DNA of 64,000 nt from Flavobacterium frigidimaris (GTDB lineage: Bacteria > Bacteroidota > Bacteroidia > Flavobacteriales > Flavobacteriaceae), in NCBI GenBank assembly GCA_900129595.1, contig FQWG01000021.1, forward strand, positions 1-64,000, read 5' to 3'. A program made the position numbers and the translations under genes. The notes under the pieces were generated by a model. The model was not told the origin of the DNA and searched no databases. It was given only the letters and a program-made list of their open reading frames with translations. Positions 54,113 to 61,455 of this stretch are shown piece by piece (the stretch's first letter is position 1; each line of letters starts with the position of its first letter).

Positions 54113-55246
54113 ATGTCAACAACAAAAATACAACTGAATACCATTGAAGAAGCTATAGAAGATATTCGTCAGGGTAAAGTAATCATTGTAGTCGATGATG
54201 AAGATCGCGAAAATGAAGGTGATTTTTTGGCTGCAGCCGAAAAAGTAACACCTGAAATGATCAATTTTATGGCTACTCACGGACGTGGATTGATTTGCGC
54301 TCCATTAACAGAAAGCCGTTGCAAAGAATTAGATTTGAGACCAATGGTCACCAATAATACTGATCACATGGAAACTGCCTTTACAGTTTCAGTAGATCTA
54401 AAAGGTCATGGAGTAACAACCGGAATTTCTGCAGCTGACAGGTCAAAAACTGTCTTAGCATTGACTGATGCCAATGTAAAACCTCACGAACTAGCACGCC
54501 CAGGACATATTTTTCCATTAGTTGCTAAACAAGGCGGTGTATTAAGAAGAACCGGGCACACAGAAGCTGCTATTGATTTTGCGAGATTAGCAGGTTTTAA
54601 ATCAGCCGGTGTAATTTGCGAAATTTTAAATGAAGACGGAACTATGTCGCGTTTGCCTGAATTGGTAAAAGTGGCTCAGAAATTTAATTTAAAATTAGTT
54701 TCTATCGAAGACTTAGTAGCATATAGAATGCAGCATGACAGTCTGATTGTTAAAAAAGAAGATTTTGATATTGAGACTCGTTTTGGAACTTTCAGATTAA
54801 GAGCTTACGAACAAACAACAAACAAACAGATTCACATTGCCTTAACAAAAGGAACATGGAATCTTGGCGATCCAATCTTAACCAGAATCAATTCGTCGCA
54901 GGTAAATAATGATTTATTAGGAACTTTGACGAATAATGCCGAGCAGCAATTAGACGATATGTTTAAGGTTATTAATGAAGATGGTAAAGGCGCCGTATTA
55001 TTCATTAATCAGGATATGACTGCCGTAAATTTACTGAACAGAATTGCAGAGCTTAAAACACTTCAGGCAGAAGGAATAATGAAAGCACCAAAAGTGATCA
55101 TTGACAGCAAAGATTACGGAATTGGAGCTCAAATCCTGCATGACATTGATATTTCTAAAATCAGGTTAGTTTCAAACACAGAACAAACAAAACGTGTTGG
55201 AATGATTGGATACGGACTTGAGATTACAGAATACGTAAGCTACTAA
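54113..55246 (+). CDS. ribB: 3,4-dihydroxy-2-butanone 4-phosphate synthase with a degenerate GTP cyclohydrolase II domain
   Basis: This 377-residue protein has an intact N-terminal RibB domain, which makes the four-carbon riboflavin precursor from ribulose-5-phosphate. Its acidic metal site is VVDDEDRENEGDF (residues 27-39), with HGRGLICAPLT and RTGHTEAAIDFARLAG following. The C-terminal part (from about 210) aligns with GTP cyclohydrolase II, but the zinc-binding cysteines and the HSECLTGD/RCDC pattern are absent; after EDFDIETRFGTFRLRAYE the sequence goes straight to HIALTKGTWNLGDP. It should be RibB only. A separate RibA would be needed elsewhere in the genome. Confidence 0.9.
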   Translation: MSTTKIQLNTIEEAIEDIRQGKVIIVVDDEDRENEGDFLAAAEKVTPEMINFMATHGRGLICAPLTESRCKELDLRPMVTNNTDHMETAFTVSVDLKGHGVTTGISAADRSKTVLALTDANVKPHELARPGHIFPLVAKQGGVLRRTGHTEAAIDFARLAGFKSAGVICEILNEDGTMSRLPELVKVAQKFNLKLVSIEDLVAYRMQHDSLIVKKEDFDIETRFGTFRLRAYEQTTNKQIHIALTKGTWNLGDPILTRINSSQVNNDLLGTLTNNAEQQLDDMFKVINEDGKGAVLFINQDMTAVNLLNRIAELKTLQAEGIMKAPKVIIDSKDYGIGAQILHDIDISKIRLVSNTEQTKRVGMIGYGLEITEYVSY

Positions 55247-55249
55247 TAT

Positions 55250-55648
55250 ATGGGAACATTAGAAGAAAGAATTAAAAAATCTGAGACGCATATCTTTAAA
55301 GCAGTTTTTCCGAGCACTACGAACCATTATGACACCTTATTTGGCGGAACTGCGCTTCATCTTATGGATGAAGTGGCTTTTATTTGTGCCACGCGTTTTA
55401 GCCGCAAAAAAGTAGTCACGATATCTACAGGTCAAATTGACTTTAAAAAAGCGATTCCGGCAGGAACTTTAATTGAATTAGTAGCAAAAGTGGATAGCGT
55501 TGGAAGAACCAGCTGTAAAATTCACGTTGATATTTTTATGGAACAAATGTATTCAGAACTTCGCGAAACGGTTGTTTCAGGAACTTTTTCGTTTGTTGCG
55601 GTGGATGAAAACAAAAAACCAACACCAATTTTAGACGATTTGGAATAA
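55250..55648 (+). CDS. Acyl-CoA thioesterase (YciA-like hotdog fold)
   Basis: This 132-residue hotdog-fold thioesterase cleaves acyl-CoA to free acid and CoA. Family features are NHYDTLFGGTALHLMDEVAFI, with the catalytic Asp in LMDEVA, and VTISTGQIDFKKAIPAGTLIEL. The length fits YciA/Acot-like proteins. It starts 3 bases after the ribB stop and is the last gene of the run before the tRNA. Confidence 0.9.
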   Translation: MGTLEERIKKSETHIFKAVFPSTTNHYDTLFGGTALHLMDEVAFICATRFSRKKVVTISTGQIDFKKAIPAGTLIELVAKVDSVGRTSCKIHVDIFMEQMYSELRETVVSGTFSFVAVDENKKPTPILDDLE

Positions 55649-55747
55649 TTTTTCCAAAATCTCTTTTTCGGAAATACTGATAATTAGACACTTGAAAATT
55701 AACTTAAAAAAATCACCGAAAAAGTTTTTATAATCGGAAAAGCGCAC

Positions 55748-55755
55748 TATATTTG
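55748..55755 (+). promoter_or_regulatory. Promoter box of the tRNA-Ser gene
   Basis: TATATTTG is an exact match to TAnnTTTG and lies 32 bases before the tRNA. The leader between them can fold as GCAATC/GATTGC (about 55761-55779). The -33 element is less clear. Confidence 0.5.
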
Positions 55756-55787
55756 CACTCGCAATCACAAAACGATTGCGACATACT

Positions 55788-55875
55788 GGAGAAATGGCAG
55801 AGCGGTCGAATGCGGCAGTCTTGAAAACTGTTGACTGTAACAGGTCCGGGGGTTCGAATCCCTCTTTCTCCGCCA
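55788..55875 (+). tRNA. tRNA-Ser (anticodon UGA)
   Basis: This 88-base gene includes an encoded CCA. The acceptor stem pairs GGAGAAA (55788-55794) with TTTCTCC (55865-55871), with discriminator G. The anticodon loop CTTGAAA gives anticodon TGA, which reads UCA serine codons. A long variable arm (GTTGACTGTAACAGGTC region) is typical of serine tRNAs. The T-arm contains GGTTCGAATCC. A tyrosine recombinase gene lies 261 bases downstream, making the 3' end of this tRNA a likely integration site. Confidence 0.96.
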
Positions 55876-55906
55876 GTAGAAGTTTCAAAAGAAACTTTAA
55901 AAGTCA

Positions 55907-55942
55907 AAAGCCTTTAAACACTAGTGTTTAAAGGCTTTTTCG
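55907..55942 (+). terminator. Terminator after tRNA-Ser
   Basis: A near-perfect palindrome, AAAGCCTTTAAACACT followed by AGTGTTTAAAGGCTTT, at 55907-55938 is followed by a T-rich tract. A small AGTTTC/GAAACT stem lies just before it. Confidence 0.88.
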
Positions 55943-55987
55943 TTTTTACACACTTTTCAAAAAGCACATGTTTTATCAAAGAACGGT

Positions 55988-56067
55988 TACCCTATTAGTT
56001 ACCCACTATTTTTTAGGATCTTTTTTCTCAAAAATGGGTAACTAAAAAGAAAGAATTCCCCGGGAAT
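55988..56067. promoter_or_regulatory. Repeated GTTACCC motifs upstream of the integrase gene
   Basis: TTAGTTACCCA (55995-56005) and TGGGTAACTAA (56035-56045) are perfect inverted copies, and a further GGTTACCC lies just to the left at about 55985-55992. A 6-1-6 palindrome, ATTCCC-C-GGGAAT, follows at 56055-56067. Their position between tRNA and integrase suits recombinase arm sites, excision-factor sites or an operator. Confidence 0.5.
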
Positions 56068-56136
56068 CCCCTGCTATCAATGGGCTCTCTTAAAATTTTT
56101 AATTCAATTTGATTATTAATTTTAAAACTAGATAAC

Positions 56137-57360
56137 ATGTTAAAAGTAATTTTTTACCAGAAATCCGACAGAGTAAACAAGAACGGCGAATCTCCAATCT
56201 ATGCACGTTTGAGCTACAATGACAAACAAATTTCAATGTCAACCGGACAAGCCATTTCAAAAGAAAGATGGGCCAGCACTAATAACCTTAGAAACCAGCT
56301 TAAAATTGAAAAGGAAATAGTAATCAAAAATTTACTAGATCTTTTCCAGCTTAATGCAGCCAAAAAATTCACTGAACTATTCAGAATTGATCCTGAGGTT
56401 AACCTTCAATTATTAAAAGCTGAAATTACAGGCAAAGCCCAAATAGAACAGCCACAAGGGCCTAGCATAATTGAAATTTTGGAAACATACAATATATATT
56501 TCACCAAAAGAGTGAGCTCGGGAGAACGTGCACCAGCCTCACTGCAGAAATACAAAAGAGCAAAAGAGCTGCTTTTAAATTTCATCAGCAGCACTTACAA
56601 GAGTGAGGATATGCCAGCATCTGAACTATCCAGCTCTTTTGTCTTTAAACTGGAACAGTTCCTTAAATATGAGAGCAGTTTTAAAGAGCAGACAGGTATT
56701 AAAAACAATTCGGTGGTAAAATATATGAAAATGTATAAAACTGCATGCAATTATGCCATTAAGATGGATTTGATCATAAAAAACCCATTCAATATTTATG
56801 ACGGCAGGCTCAGCGTAAAAGATGCTGTTTTCCTAACCCAGCAGGAATTGAATACAATTGAGAATAAAATATTTCCAACGCCTCGTCTGGAAAAGGTTAA
56901 GGATATATTTCTTTTCAGCTGCTACACAGGATACGCACCTGTCGATGCCTTGGAACTTACCGAAAGAAACTTATCCGAAGATTCGAATGGAAATTTATGG
57001 ATTATGACAAGTAGAGCAAAAACTGCCATTAGAGCCAATGTCCCAGTTTTACCGACTATTGAGAAGATTATTTCGAAATACAAAAACGAGCAGAAAGGTC
57101 TTATCCCGAAAATTTCCAATCAGAAAATGAATGCTTATCTTAAAGAAATCGCGGATGTCTGCGGCATAAACAAACATCTTACATGGTATGTTGCAAGACA
57201 TACTTTTGCCACAACTGTCACTTTAGGAAATGGAGTAAGACTTGAGAACGTATCTGCTATGATGGGGCATACCAACACTAAACAAACCCAGCACTATGCA
57301 AAGGTTTTGGATGTGAACATAATGGAAGACATGGCGAAACTGAAATCCAAGTTTAACTAG
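56137..57360 (+). CDS. Tyrosine-type site-specific recombinase (integrase)
   Basis: This 407-residue integrase has an Arm-type DNA-binding domain (MLKVIFYQKSDRVNKNGESP) and a SAM-like core-binding domain (about 105-225). The catalytic domain contains the lysine strand RAKTAIRANVPVL, box II YVARHTFATTV with Arg354, His378 in MMGHTNTKQ and the nucleophile Tyr387 in HYAK. The first catalytic Arg is replaced (SCYTGYAPVDALEL), as known for IntDOT-type enzymes of Bacteroidota. The His of HxxR is Tyr351. It is transcribed away from the tRNA and lies 19 bases before the DUF1016 gene, perhaps sharing its mRNA. Confidence 0.9.
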   Translation: MLKVIFYQKSDRVNKNGESPIYARLSYNDKQISMSTGQAISKERWASTNNLRNQLKIEKEIVIKNLLDLFQLNAAKKFTELFRIDPEVNLQLLKAEITGKAQIEQPQGPSIIEILETYNIYFTKRVSSGERAPASLQKYKRAKELLLNFISSTYKSEDMPASELSSSFVFKLEQFLKYESSFKEQTGIKNNSVVKYMKMYKTACNYAIKMDLIIKNPFNIYDGRLSVKDAVFLTQQELNTIENKIFPTPRLEKVKDIFLFSCYTGYAPVDALELTERNLSEDSNGNLWIMTSRAKTAIRANVPVLPTIEKIISKYKNEQKGLIPKISNQKMNAYLKEIADVCGINKHLTWYVARHTFATTVTLGNGVRLENVSAMMGHTNTKQTQHYAKVLDVNIMEDMAKLKSKFN

Positions 57361-57379
57361 TAACTTTAAATTTCAGACT

Positions 57380-58366
57380 ATGCTTCAAAATCAATTTATA
57401 GATATCTTAAATCTTATTAAACAATCAAGATTCAAAGCTTTAAAAGCAGTCAATACAGAATTAATAGACCTTTATTGGAACGTTGGGGAATACATCAGTC
57501 AAAGATTAGAATCTGAAGAGTGGGGTCTTTCTGTTGTTGATGAATTATCAAATTATCTACTTATAAATGAACCGACGTTAAAAGGATTTTCAAATAAAAA
57601 TATTTGGAGGATGAAACAATTCTATCAGCAATATAAAGATTATCCAAATCTCTCAACACTGTTGAGAGAAATTAACTGGTCACACAATCTTGCTATTTTT
57701 TCCAGATGTAAAAGTATAGAAGAAAAGGAGTTCTACCTTAAAATCACTAAAGAGGAAAACTACAGCTTTAGAGAACTTGAGAGGCAAATTTCCTCCAGCC
57801 TTTTTGAACGTACCATGCTGGGAAATGCAAAACTCTCAACAGCGTTGAGAGAAATACACCCTAAAATAATCAATTCACTCAAAGACAGCTACATTTTTGA
57901 TTTTTTAAATCTCTCTGAGCCTCACAATGAAAAAGATCTCAAGAAAGGACTGATCAAACAGATGAAAGATTTTATTCTTGAGCTGGGCAGAGACTTTCTA
58001 TATGTAGGCGAAGAATATAAAGTTCAGGTCGGAAACAGTGACTTCTATATTGATTTATTATTTTACCACAGAGTGCTGCAGTGCCTTGTGGCTTTTGAAT
58101 TGAAAGCAGATAAGTTTAAGCCAGAACATTTAGGTCAGATAAATTTTTATCTAGAAGCCCTTGACAGAGATGTAAAAAAAGAAAACGAAAATTCAAGTAT
58201 CGGAATTTTACTTTGTAAAGATAAGGATAGTGAAGTTGTAGAATATGCCTTGAGTCGAAGTCTTTCTTCTACTATGGTAGCCGAATATAAAACTCACCTA
58301 CCAGATAAAAATATACTCCAGCAAAAAATCCATGAATTGTTCAACAGCAATTTACAAATTGAATAA
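57380..58366 (+). CDS. DUF1016/YhcG-type PD-(D/E)XK nuclease
   Basis: This is a 328-residue protein. The DUF1016 N-terminal domain (LIDLYWNVGEYISQRLESEE, NIWRMKQFYQQYKDYPNLST) is followed by the PD-(D/E)XK core, in which SDFYIDLLFYHRVLQCLVAF supplies the Asp and FELKADKF the E-x-K. YhcG-type proteins are predicted nucleases often found on mobile elements and next to restriction or toxin genes, with no firmly established role. The peptide LSTxLREI occurs twice (about residues 91-98 and 152-159), each time encoded by a DNA palindrome. It lies 19 bases after the integrase gene. Confidence 0.9.
   Translation: MLQNQFIDILNLIKQSRFKALKAVNTELIDLYWNVGEYISQRLESEEWGLSVVDELSNYLLINEPTLKGFSNKNIWRMKQFYQQYKDYPNLSTLLREINWSHNLAIFSRCKSIEEKEFYLKITKEENYSFRELERQISSSLFERTMLGNAKLSTALREIHPKIINSLKDSYIFDFLNLSEPHNEKDLKKGLIKQMKDFILELGRDFLYVGEEYKVQVGNSDFYIDLLFYHRVLQCLVAFELKADKFKPEHLGQINFYLEALDRDVKKENENSSIGILLCKDKDSEVVEYALSRSLSSTMVAEYKTHLPDKNILQQKIHELFNSNLQIE
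57649..57669. repeat. In-gene palindrome 1 (DUF1016)
   Basis: TCTCTCAACA-C-TGTTGAGAGA is a perfect 10-1-10 palindrome inside the DUF1016 gene. In frame it encodes LSTLLRE within NLSTLLREINWSH. Confidence 0.9.
57833..57851. repeat. In-gene palindrome 2 (DUF1016)
   Basis: CTCTCAAC-AGC-GTTGAGAG repeats the arms of the first palindrome, in the same codon phase, and encodes LSTALRE within KLSTALREIHPK. Confidence 0.9.
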
Positions 58367-58389
58367 ATCTATTCTTTCTAAACATTTTT

Positions 58390-58416
58390 AATTGCGCCCG
58401 CACTGCGGACGCAATT
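58390..58416. repeat. Island palindrome 3
   Basis: This is a 27-base near-perfect palindrome, AATTGCGCCCGCA-C-TGCGGACGCAATT. On the minus strand, in the codon phase of the DUF1016 motif, it reads IASAVRAQLK. It lies 24 bases past the DUF1016 gene stop. Confidence 0.75.
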
Positions 58417-58455
58417 GACATGGGCGCAAAAGCATATTCATTTTTAATTGGCCTT

Positions 58456-58520
58456 GTTTACTAATTTTAACACAAGTGAATATACTAATTTAAGCACGTT
58501 TATATTTACTAATTGAACTA
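58456..58520. repeat. 24-bp-period repeat array, copy 1
   Basis: TACTAATT occurs at 58459, 58483 and 58507, exactly 24 bases apart, in units of the form TACTAATTTTAACACAA. The whole block is about 90 percent identical to that at 60074-60134. Such arrays resemble the multiple terminal repeats of IS21-type elements or iterons. Confidence 0.75.
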
Positions 58521-58651
58521 CAGAGAAAAGAAAGGGCAGATAACGGGAAATACTTGATTTAATAGCTTCCAGAAGAATAGTTCCTTCAGTACGAAACTGG
58601 ATTTTCAGAACGCCAATTAAATTGATATTGAAAATTTCACACAACATTTCC

Positions 58652-58678
58652 AATTGTGTCCGCAGTGCGGACACAATA
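58652..58678. repeat. Island palindrome 4
   Basis: AATTGTGTCCGCA-G-TGCGGACACAATA has nearly perfect 13-bp arms. On the minus strand it reads IVSALRTQLE in the DUF1016 motif phase. A minus-strand open frame of 84 codons spans it (58444-58698), but the rest of that frame is not recognisable. Confidence 0.75.
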
Positions 58679-58945
58679 TAACCAGTTGAATGAAACAAGC
58701 AGCAAAACTATTAAAAGTCAATAAATAACAAAAAAAATCTACTGATTTCTATATTTAACCCTATATATCTATATAGCTTTCTATATATGAACTAATACAT
58801 CTATATAATTACAAAAATGCAAAAAACCAACTTCATTTCATAATTGTATACATTTCAGTTTTCAAACATAAACCTCCAGAAAAAACAGTAAAAAAAGTTT
58901 CTAGTTACTATTTATAAAAAAACGTCTATAGTATATTTAGGTAGA

Positions 58946-58977
58946 AAGATAAGATAAGATAAGATAAGATAAGATAA
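58946..58977. repeat. (AAGAT)6 pentanucleotide tandem repeat
   Basis: Six perfect AAGAT units lie in the gene-free part of the island. Such tracts can change length by slippage. No gene or promoter depends on it visibly. Confidence 0.9.
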
Positions 58978-59217
58978 TACATCACACACGGCTTATTTGC
59001 GGGATAGACTTAGATACTATTTCTGCCACAAAAAGCTAAGGCGAATTCGGCAGACATTTAGCCTTAAACGGTTTTGTAACAGACTTGTGGCTCATGTGTG
59101 TCTTGAATAATACAAATCTAGAAAAATAAGGCTATAGGAAGTGTAGATTAGAAACTGCATTACACCGTTCGAAGCATGAAAATTGCTTTATCTCTCAATT
59201 AACTATTCTTTAATTTC

Positions 59218-59244
59218 AATTGTGCCTACAGTGTAGACATAATT
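59218..59244. repeat. Island palindrome 5 (decayed)
   Basis: AATTGTGCCTACA-G-TGTAGACATAATT is a palindrome with a few mismatches. On the minus strand in the motif phase it reads IMSTL-stop-AQLK. Confidence 0.7.
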
Positions 59245-59299
59245 GGATTTGAAATTTATTCAGAAAGGTATTTTCTTTCTATTTTTTCTTTTGCCTCAG

Positions 59300-59739
59300 T
59301 TAATAACGAATGAATTTTTCTAACTCATACAATGCTGCCTGTTCTAAGTCCTTTTCTAAATAGCCATTCGCTAGATTTAAAAAATCCAGTAAATATATTG
59401 TAAATTCTTATCAGAAACAGGTATTTGTAAGTTTGCTATTTCTGTACGTACAAAAGTTTTCTTTTCTATCTGTTTTCACAGCTCCCTTACACTCATTAAT
59501 TAACTGTTAACCTGATTTGCATAAAAGATCATGGCATGATGATTTTTTATGGGTAATAATTCAATAAAATGTGACCAGCTTAATTTTTGAGAGAATACTA
59601 TTACCATTGTCTTATCTTAAAATTGTTCTGCAAAACGAAGCATTCGTCTTAATTTTTTTTCAGTAAAACTTCTGCCATATTTAGTTTCTAATTTTGCCGA
59701 CACTGTCGGGACAATTTGTTTTCCATATTCAGCACCATC
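59300..59739 (-). pseudogene. Decayed DUF1016/YhcG nuclease gene
   Basis: The minus strand from 59739 encodes YGKQIVPTVSAKLETKYGRS, then FTEKKLRRMLRFAEQF, a stop, then VFSQKLSWSHFIELLPIKN, a second stop, then MSVREL, a third stop and QIERKTFVRTEI. A frame change leads to LLDFLNLANGYLEKDLEQAA and a stop at 59300-59302. These match the DUF1016 N-terminal and linker regions in order, including the SWSH and DFLxL landmarks also present in the intact gene at 57380. The nuclease core is missing. Three in-frame stops and a frameshift show it is dead. Confidence 0.85.
59690..59717. repeat. Island palindrome 6, inside the DUF1016 pseudogene
   Basis: AATTTTGCCGACA-C-TGTCGGGACAATTT is partly palindromic (CCGACA/TGTCGG core). 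On the minus strand it encodes IVPTVSAKLE at the expected place in the decayed DUF1016 gene. Confidence 0.65.
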
Positions 59740-59980
59740 ACGTCAACGTTACTGATTTTGAGATTGGAAATACAAAACGAATAACCAATCAATTAGGCTA
59801 TATTAAGTACAATGAAAATACAGGATTTAATGATAAAGCTATTATTTCAATATAAACTGATTTCTTTTATAGAATAATCACTATACTTTATTTATTCATT
59901 AATAAATTAATTTTCAATATAATAAACCTATACTTGCACAATAAACTTATATGGTTTACTATTAATTTTATTAGTTTATT

Positions 59981-60052
59981 ATGGAAAAATTAAAAGACAA
60001 TATCCAACAAATACTTAGTGTACAACTCGAAATAAAAAGAGTTACAAAATGA
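59981..60052 (+). other. Very short open frame, possible gene stub
   Basis: The ATG at 59981 opens a 23-codon frame (MEKLKDNIQQILSVQLEIKR) that stops at 60050-60052, just before the second 24-bp array. It is preceded by an 8-bp inverted repeat, AATAAACT (59939-59946) and AGTTTATT (59973-59980). It looks like the surviving front of a gene cut by the repeat block. It could also be meaningless. Confidence 0.3.
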
Positions 60053-60073
60053 ACAATTGAATAAGTTGCCTTA

Positions 60074-60136
60074 CTGTTTACTAATTTTAACACAACCAAA
60101 TATACTAATTAAAGCACGTTTGATTTTACTTTTTTT
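60074..60136. repeat. 24-bp-period repeat array, copy 2
   Basis: TACTAATT occurs at 60079 and 60103, with a degenerate TACTTTTT at 60127, again 24 bases apart. The block is in direct orientation to the copy at 58456-58520, and both are preceded by GCCTT. The two copies bracket a 1.55 kb stretch with no intact gene. Confidence 0.75.
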
Positions 60137-60221
60137 TGCAAACCAACGACTAAGCTGATATGAAAAATTGGACTAAAAATTGAATCAATAAAAAAAATAC
60201 AAAATTCAAAAATATCAATAA

Positions 60222-61145
60222 TTAAAATCTCGCCAATCGTTCTTTCATCAGTTTAAAATACTTTTCTTTCATTGCTTCAGACAAAAAAGAAATCTCAATT
60301 AATTCATTCCATTTCATTGTCTTCTCAAACATTGATTTTAAAGCGCTATCGATAATTTTGTCATTTAACCCTAATCTTTCTTTTCCAAAGTAATCAATAA
60401 AATCACCAGCTTTAAAATTATTTTTTTTTCCTTTTAATTTAAGAGCCATTTCTTCCTGCGGATTTTTTATAGCAATAGACGAATTCAGGAAATCATAAGC
60501 AGGCGTTAGAGTTGTTTTTCCTGATTTTGTTATCAAGGAAAAGTTTTTGAGATGCATGTCTTCATTACCAGTGATAAAACAGAATAGAATTCTCTTAAAA
60601 AACTCTGCTTTTTCAATTGAAGGAAATGTACAAAAGTCCTCTATCACTTTTACAATTTTCTCCATCGTAAAATTATATTTAGTATCCCTGGAACTCCCTG
60701 TCAGCTGTGCAAAATCTTCAGTGGCATATTTCCTGCCTTTACCATACCGGTCAAACCTTTTTATGAAATAAGATTTCGAATTATCTTTAGAATATATCAG
60801 TCCGTGAAGTGGTACTTCAATTCCATAAACCTTAGCCATTCGCATAGTAAGATCTTCATTTTCGGGTAATTCCGGAAATATATCGCTCTGCGGTTTGATA
60901 ATAAAATTACCGTACTGATCTACAATTTCAAATTGCTGGTTTTTAACCGATAATACGGCGCTTAATTTAGGCTGAACGCCCTGAATTGATAACTTAGTTG
61001 CTCTATTTGCTGCTTCCTGACGTAGTTCTGATGCAGAAAAAGGAAGCGTTTCTAATGAGAGCAATTTAGAAGATAATAATTTCAAGCCTTCTATGCTATA
61101 AAGATCTCCTCCGCAAGGTTTATAAGTAATTGGACATCTATTCAT
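60222..61145 (-). CDS. hipT: HipT-like kinase (HipA C-terminal core)
   Basis: This 307-residue HipA-type Ser/Thr kinase lacks the N-subdomain 1 of E. coli HipA, which is encoded separately upstream. The regulatory loop reads KLSIQGVQPKLS (Ser53). The ATP-binding Lys lies in GNFIIKPQSD, the catalytic loop is GNEDMHLKN (Asp196) and the metal-binding Asp is in PAYDFLNSS (Asp218). HipT of E. coli O127 phosphorylates tryptophanyl-tRNA synthetase, and HipA targets glutamyl-tRNA synthetase; the target here is unknown. It overlaps the HipS-like gene by 8 bases. All catalytic residues are present. Confidence 0.88.
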   Translation of the reverse strand: MNRCPITYKPCGGDLYSIEGLKLLSSKLLSLETLPFSASELRQEAANRATKLSIQGVQPKLSAVLSVKNQQFEIVDQYGNFIIKPQSDIFPELPENEDLTMRMAKVYGIEVPLHGLIYSKDNSKSYFIKRFDRYGKGRKYATEDFAQLTGSSRDTKYNFTMEKIVKVIEDFCTFPSIEKAEFFKRILFCFITGNEDMHLKNFSLITKSGKTTLTPAYDFLNSSIAIKNPQEEMALKLKGKKNNFKAGDFIDYFGKERLGLNDKIIDSALKSMFEKTMKWNELIEISFLSEAMKEKYFKLMKERLARF

Positions 61146-61452
61146 CGCTTTCAGCTTTAACTGTTACTGCCCCCACCAGATCATTTCCTACAGCCATAAG
61201 CTGTGAAAAATAATCTTTCTTATCTATTTTATTTATTTTTAAAAGACCTTCAAGCATTATACCCTCTGGTAACAGCCCTTCAAAAAACGGCGGGAAATCC
61301 AGAAATGAATATTTTTTGTGGGAAGATGGCATAGTTAATGACACGGGCTCTGAAGAATAATCATCATCATAGATAAATAAATATCTTCCGCTTTTTTCTT
61401 CCATAAGCTCACCTGCCCTGGTACCGTGAACATAAACTACTGCTTTTCTCAT
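61138..61452 (-). CDS. hipS: HipS-like protein (HipA N-terminal subdomain)
   Basis: This 104-residue protein matches the N-subdomain 1 of HipA: KAVVYVHGTRAGELMEEKSG, YDDDYSSEPVSLTMPSSHKK and FPPFFEGLLPEGIMLEGLLK are its standard segments, followed by DYFSQLMAVGNDLVGAVTV. In HipBST modules this small protein is the antitoxin for HipT. It lies between the HTH gene (3 bases) and the kinase gene (8-base overlap), the hipB-hipS-hipT order known from E. coli O127. Confidence 0.87.
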   Translation of the reverse strand: MRKAVVYVHGTRAGELMEEKSGRYLFIYDDDYSSEPVSLTMPSSHKKYSFLDFPPFFEGLLPEGIMLEGLLKINKIDKKDYFSQLMAVGNDLVGAVTVKAESDE

Positions 61453-61455
61453 CTC

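Noticed and set aside
58444..58698. 84-residue minus-strand open frame in the island
   Set aside because: Only the short IVSALRTQLE stretch resembles a known motif. The rest runs through the 24-bp repeat array and has no recognisable domain, so I treat it as a relic and not a gene.
57649..59717. CRISPR array formed by the island palindromes
   Set aside because: The palindromes are few and irregularly spaced, partly inside coding sequence, with no spacers of constant length and no cas genes.
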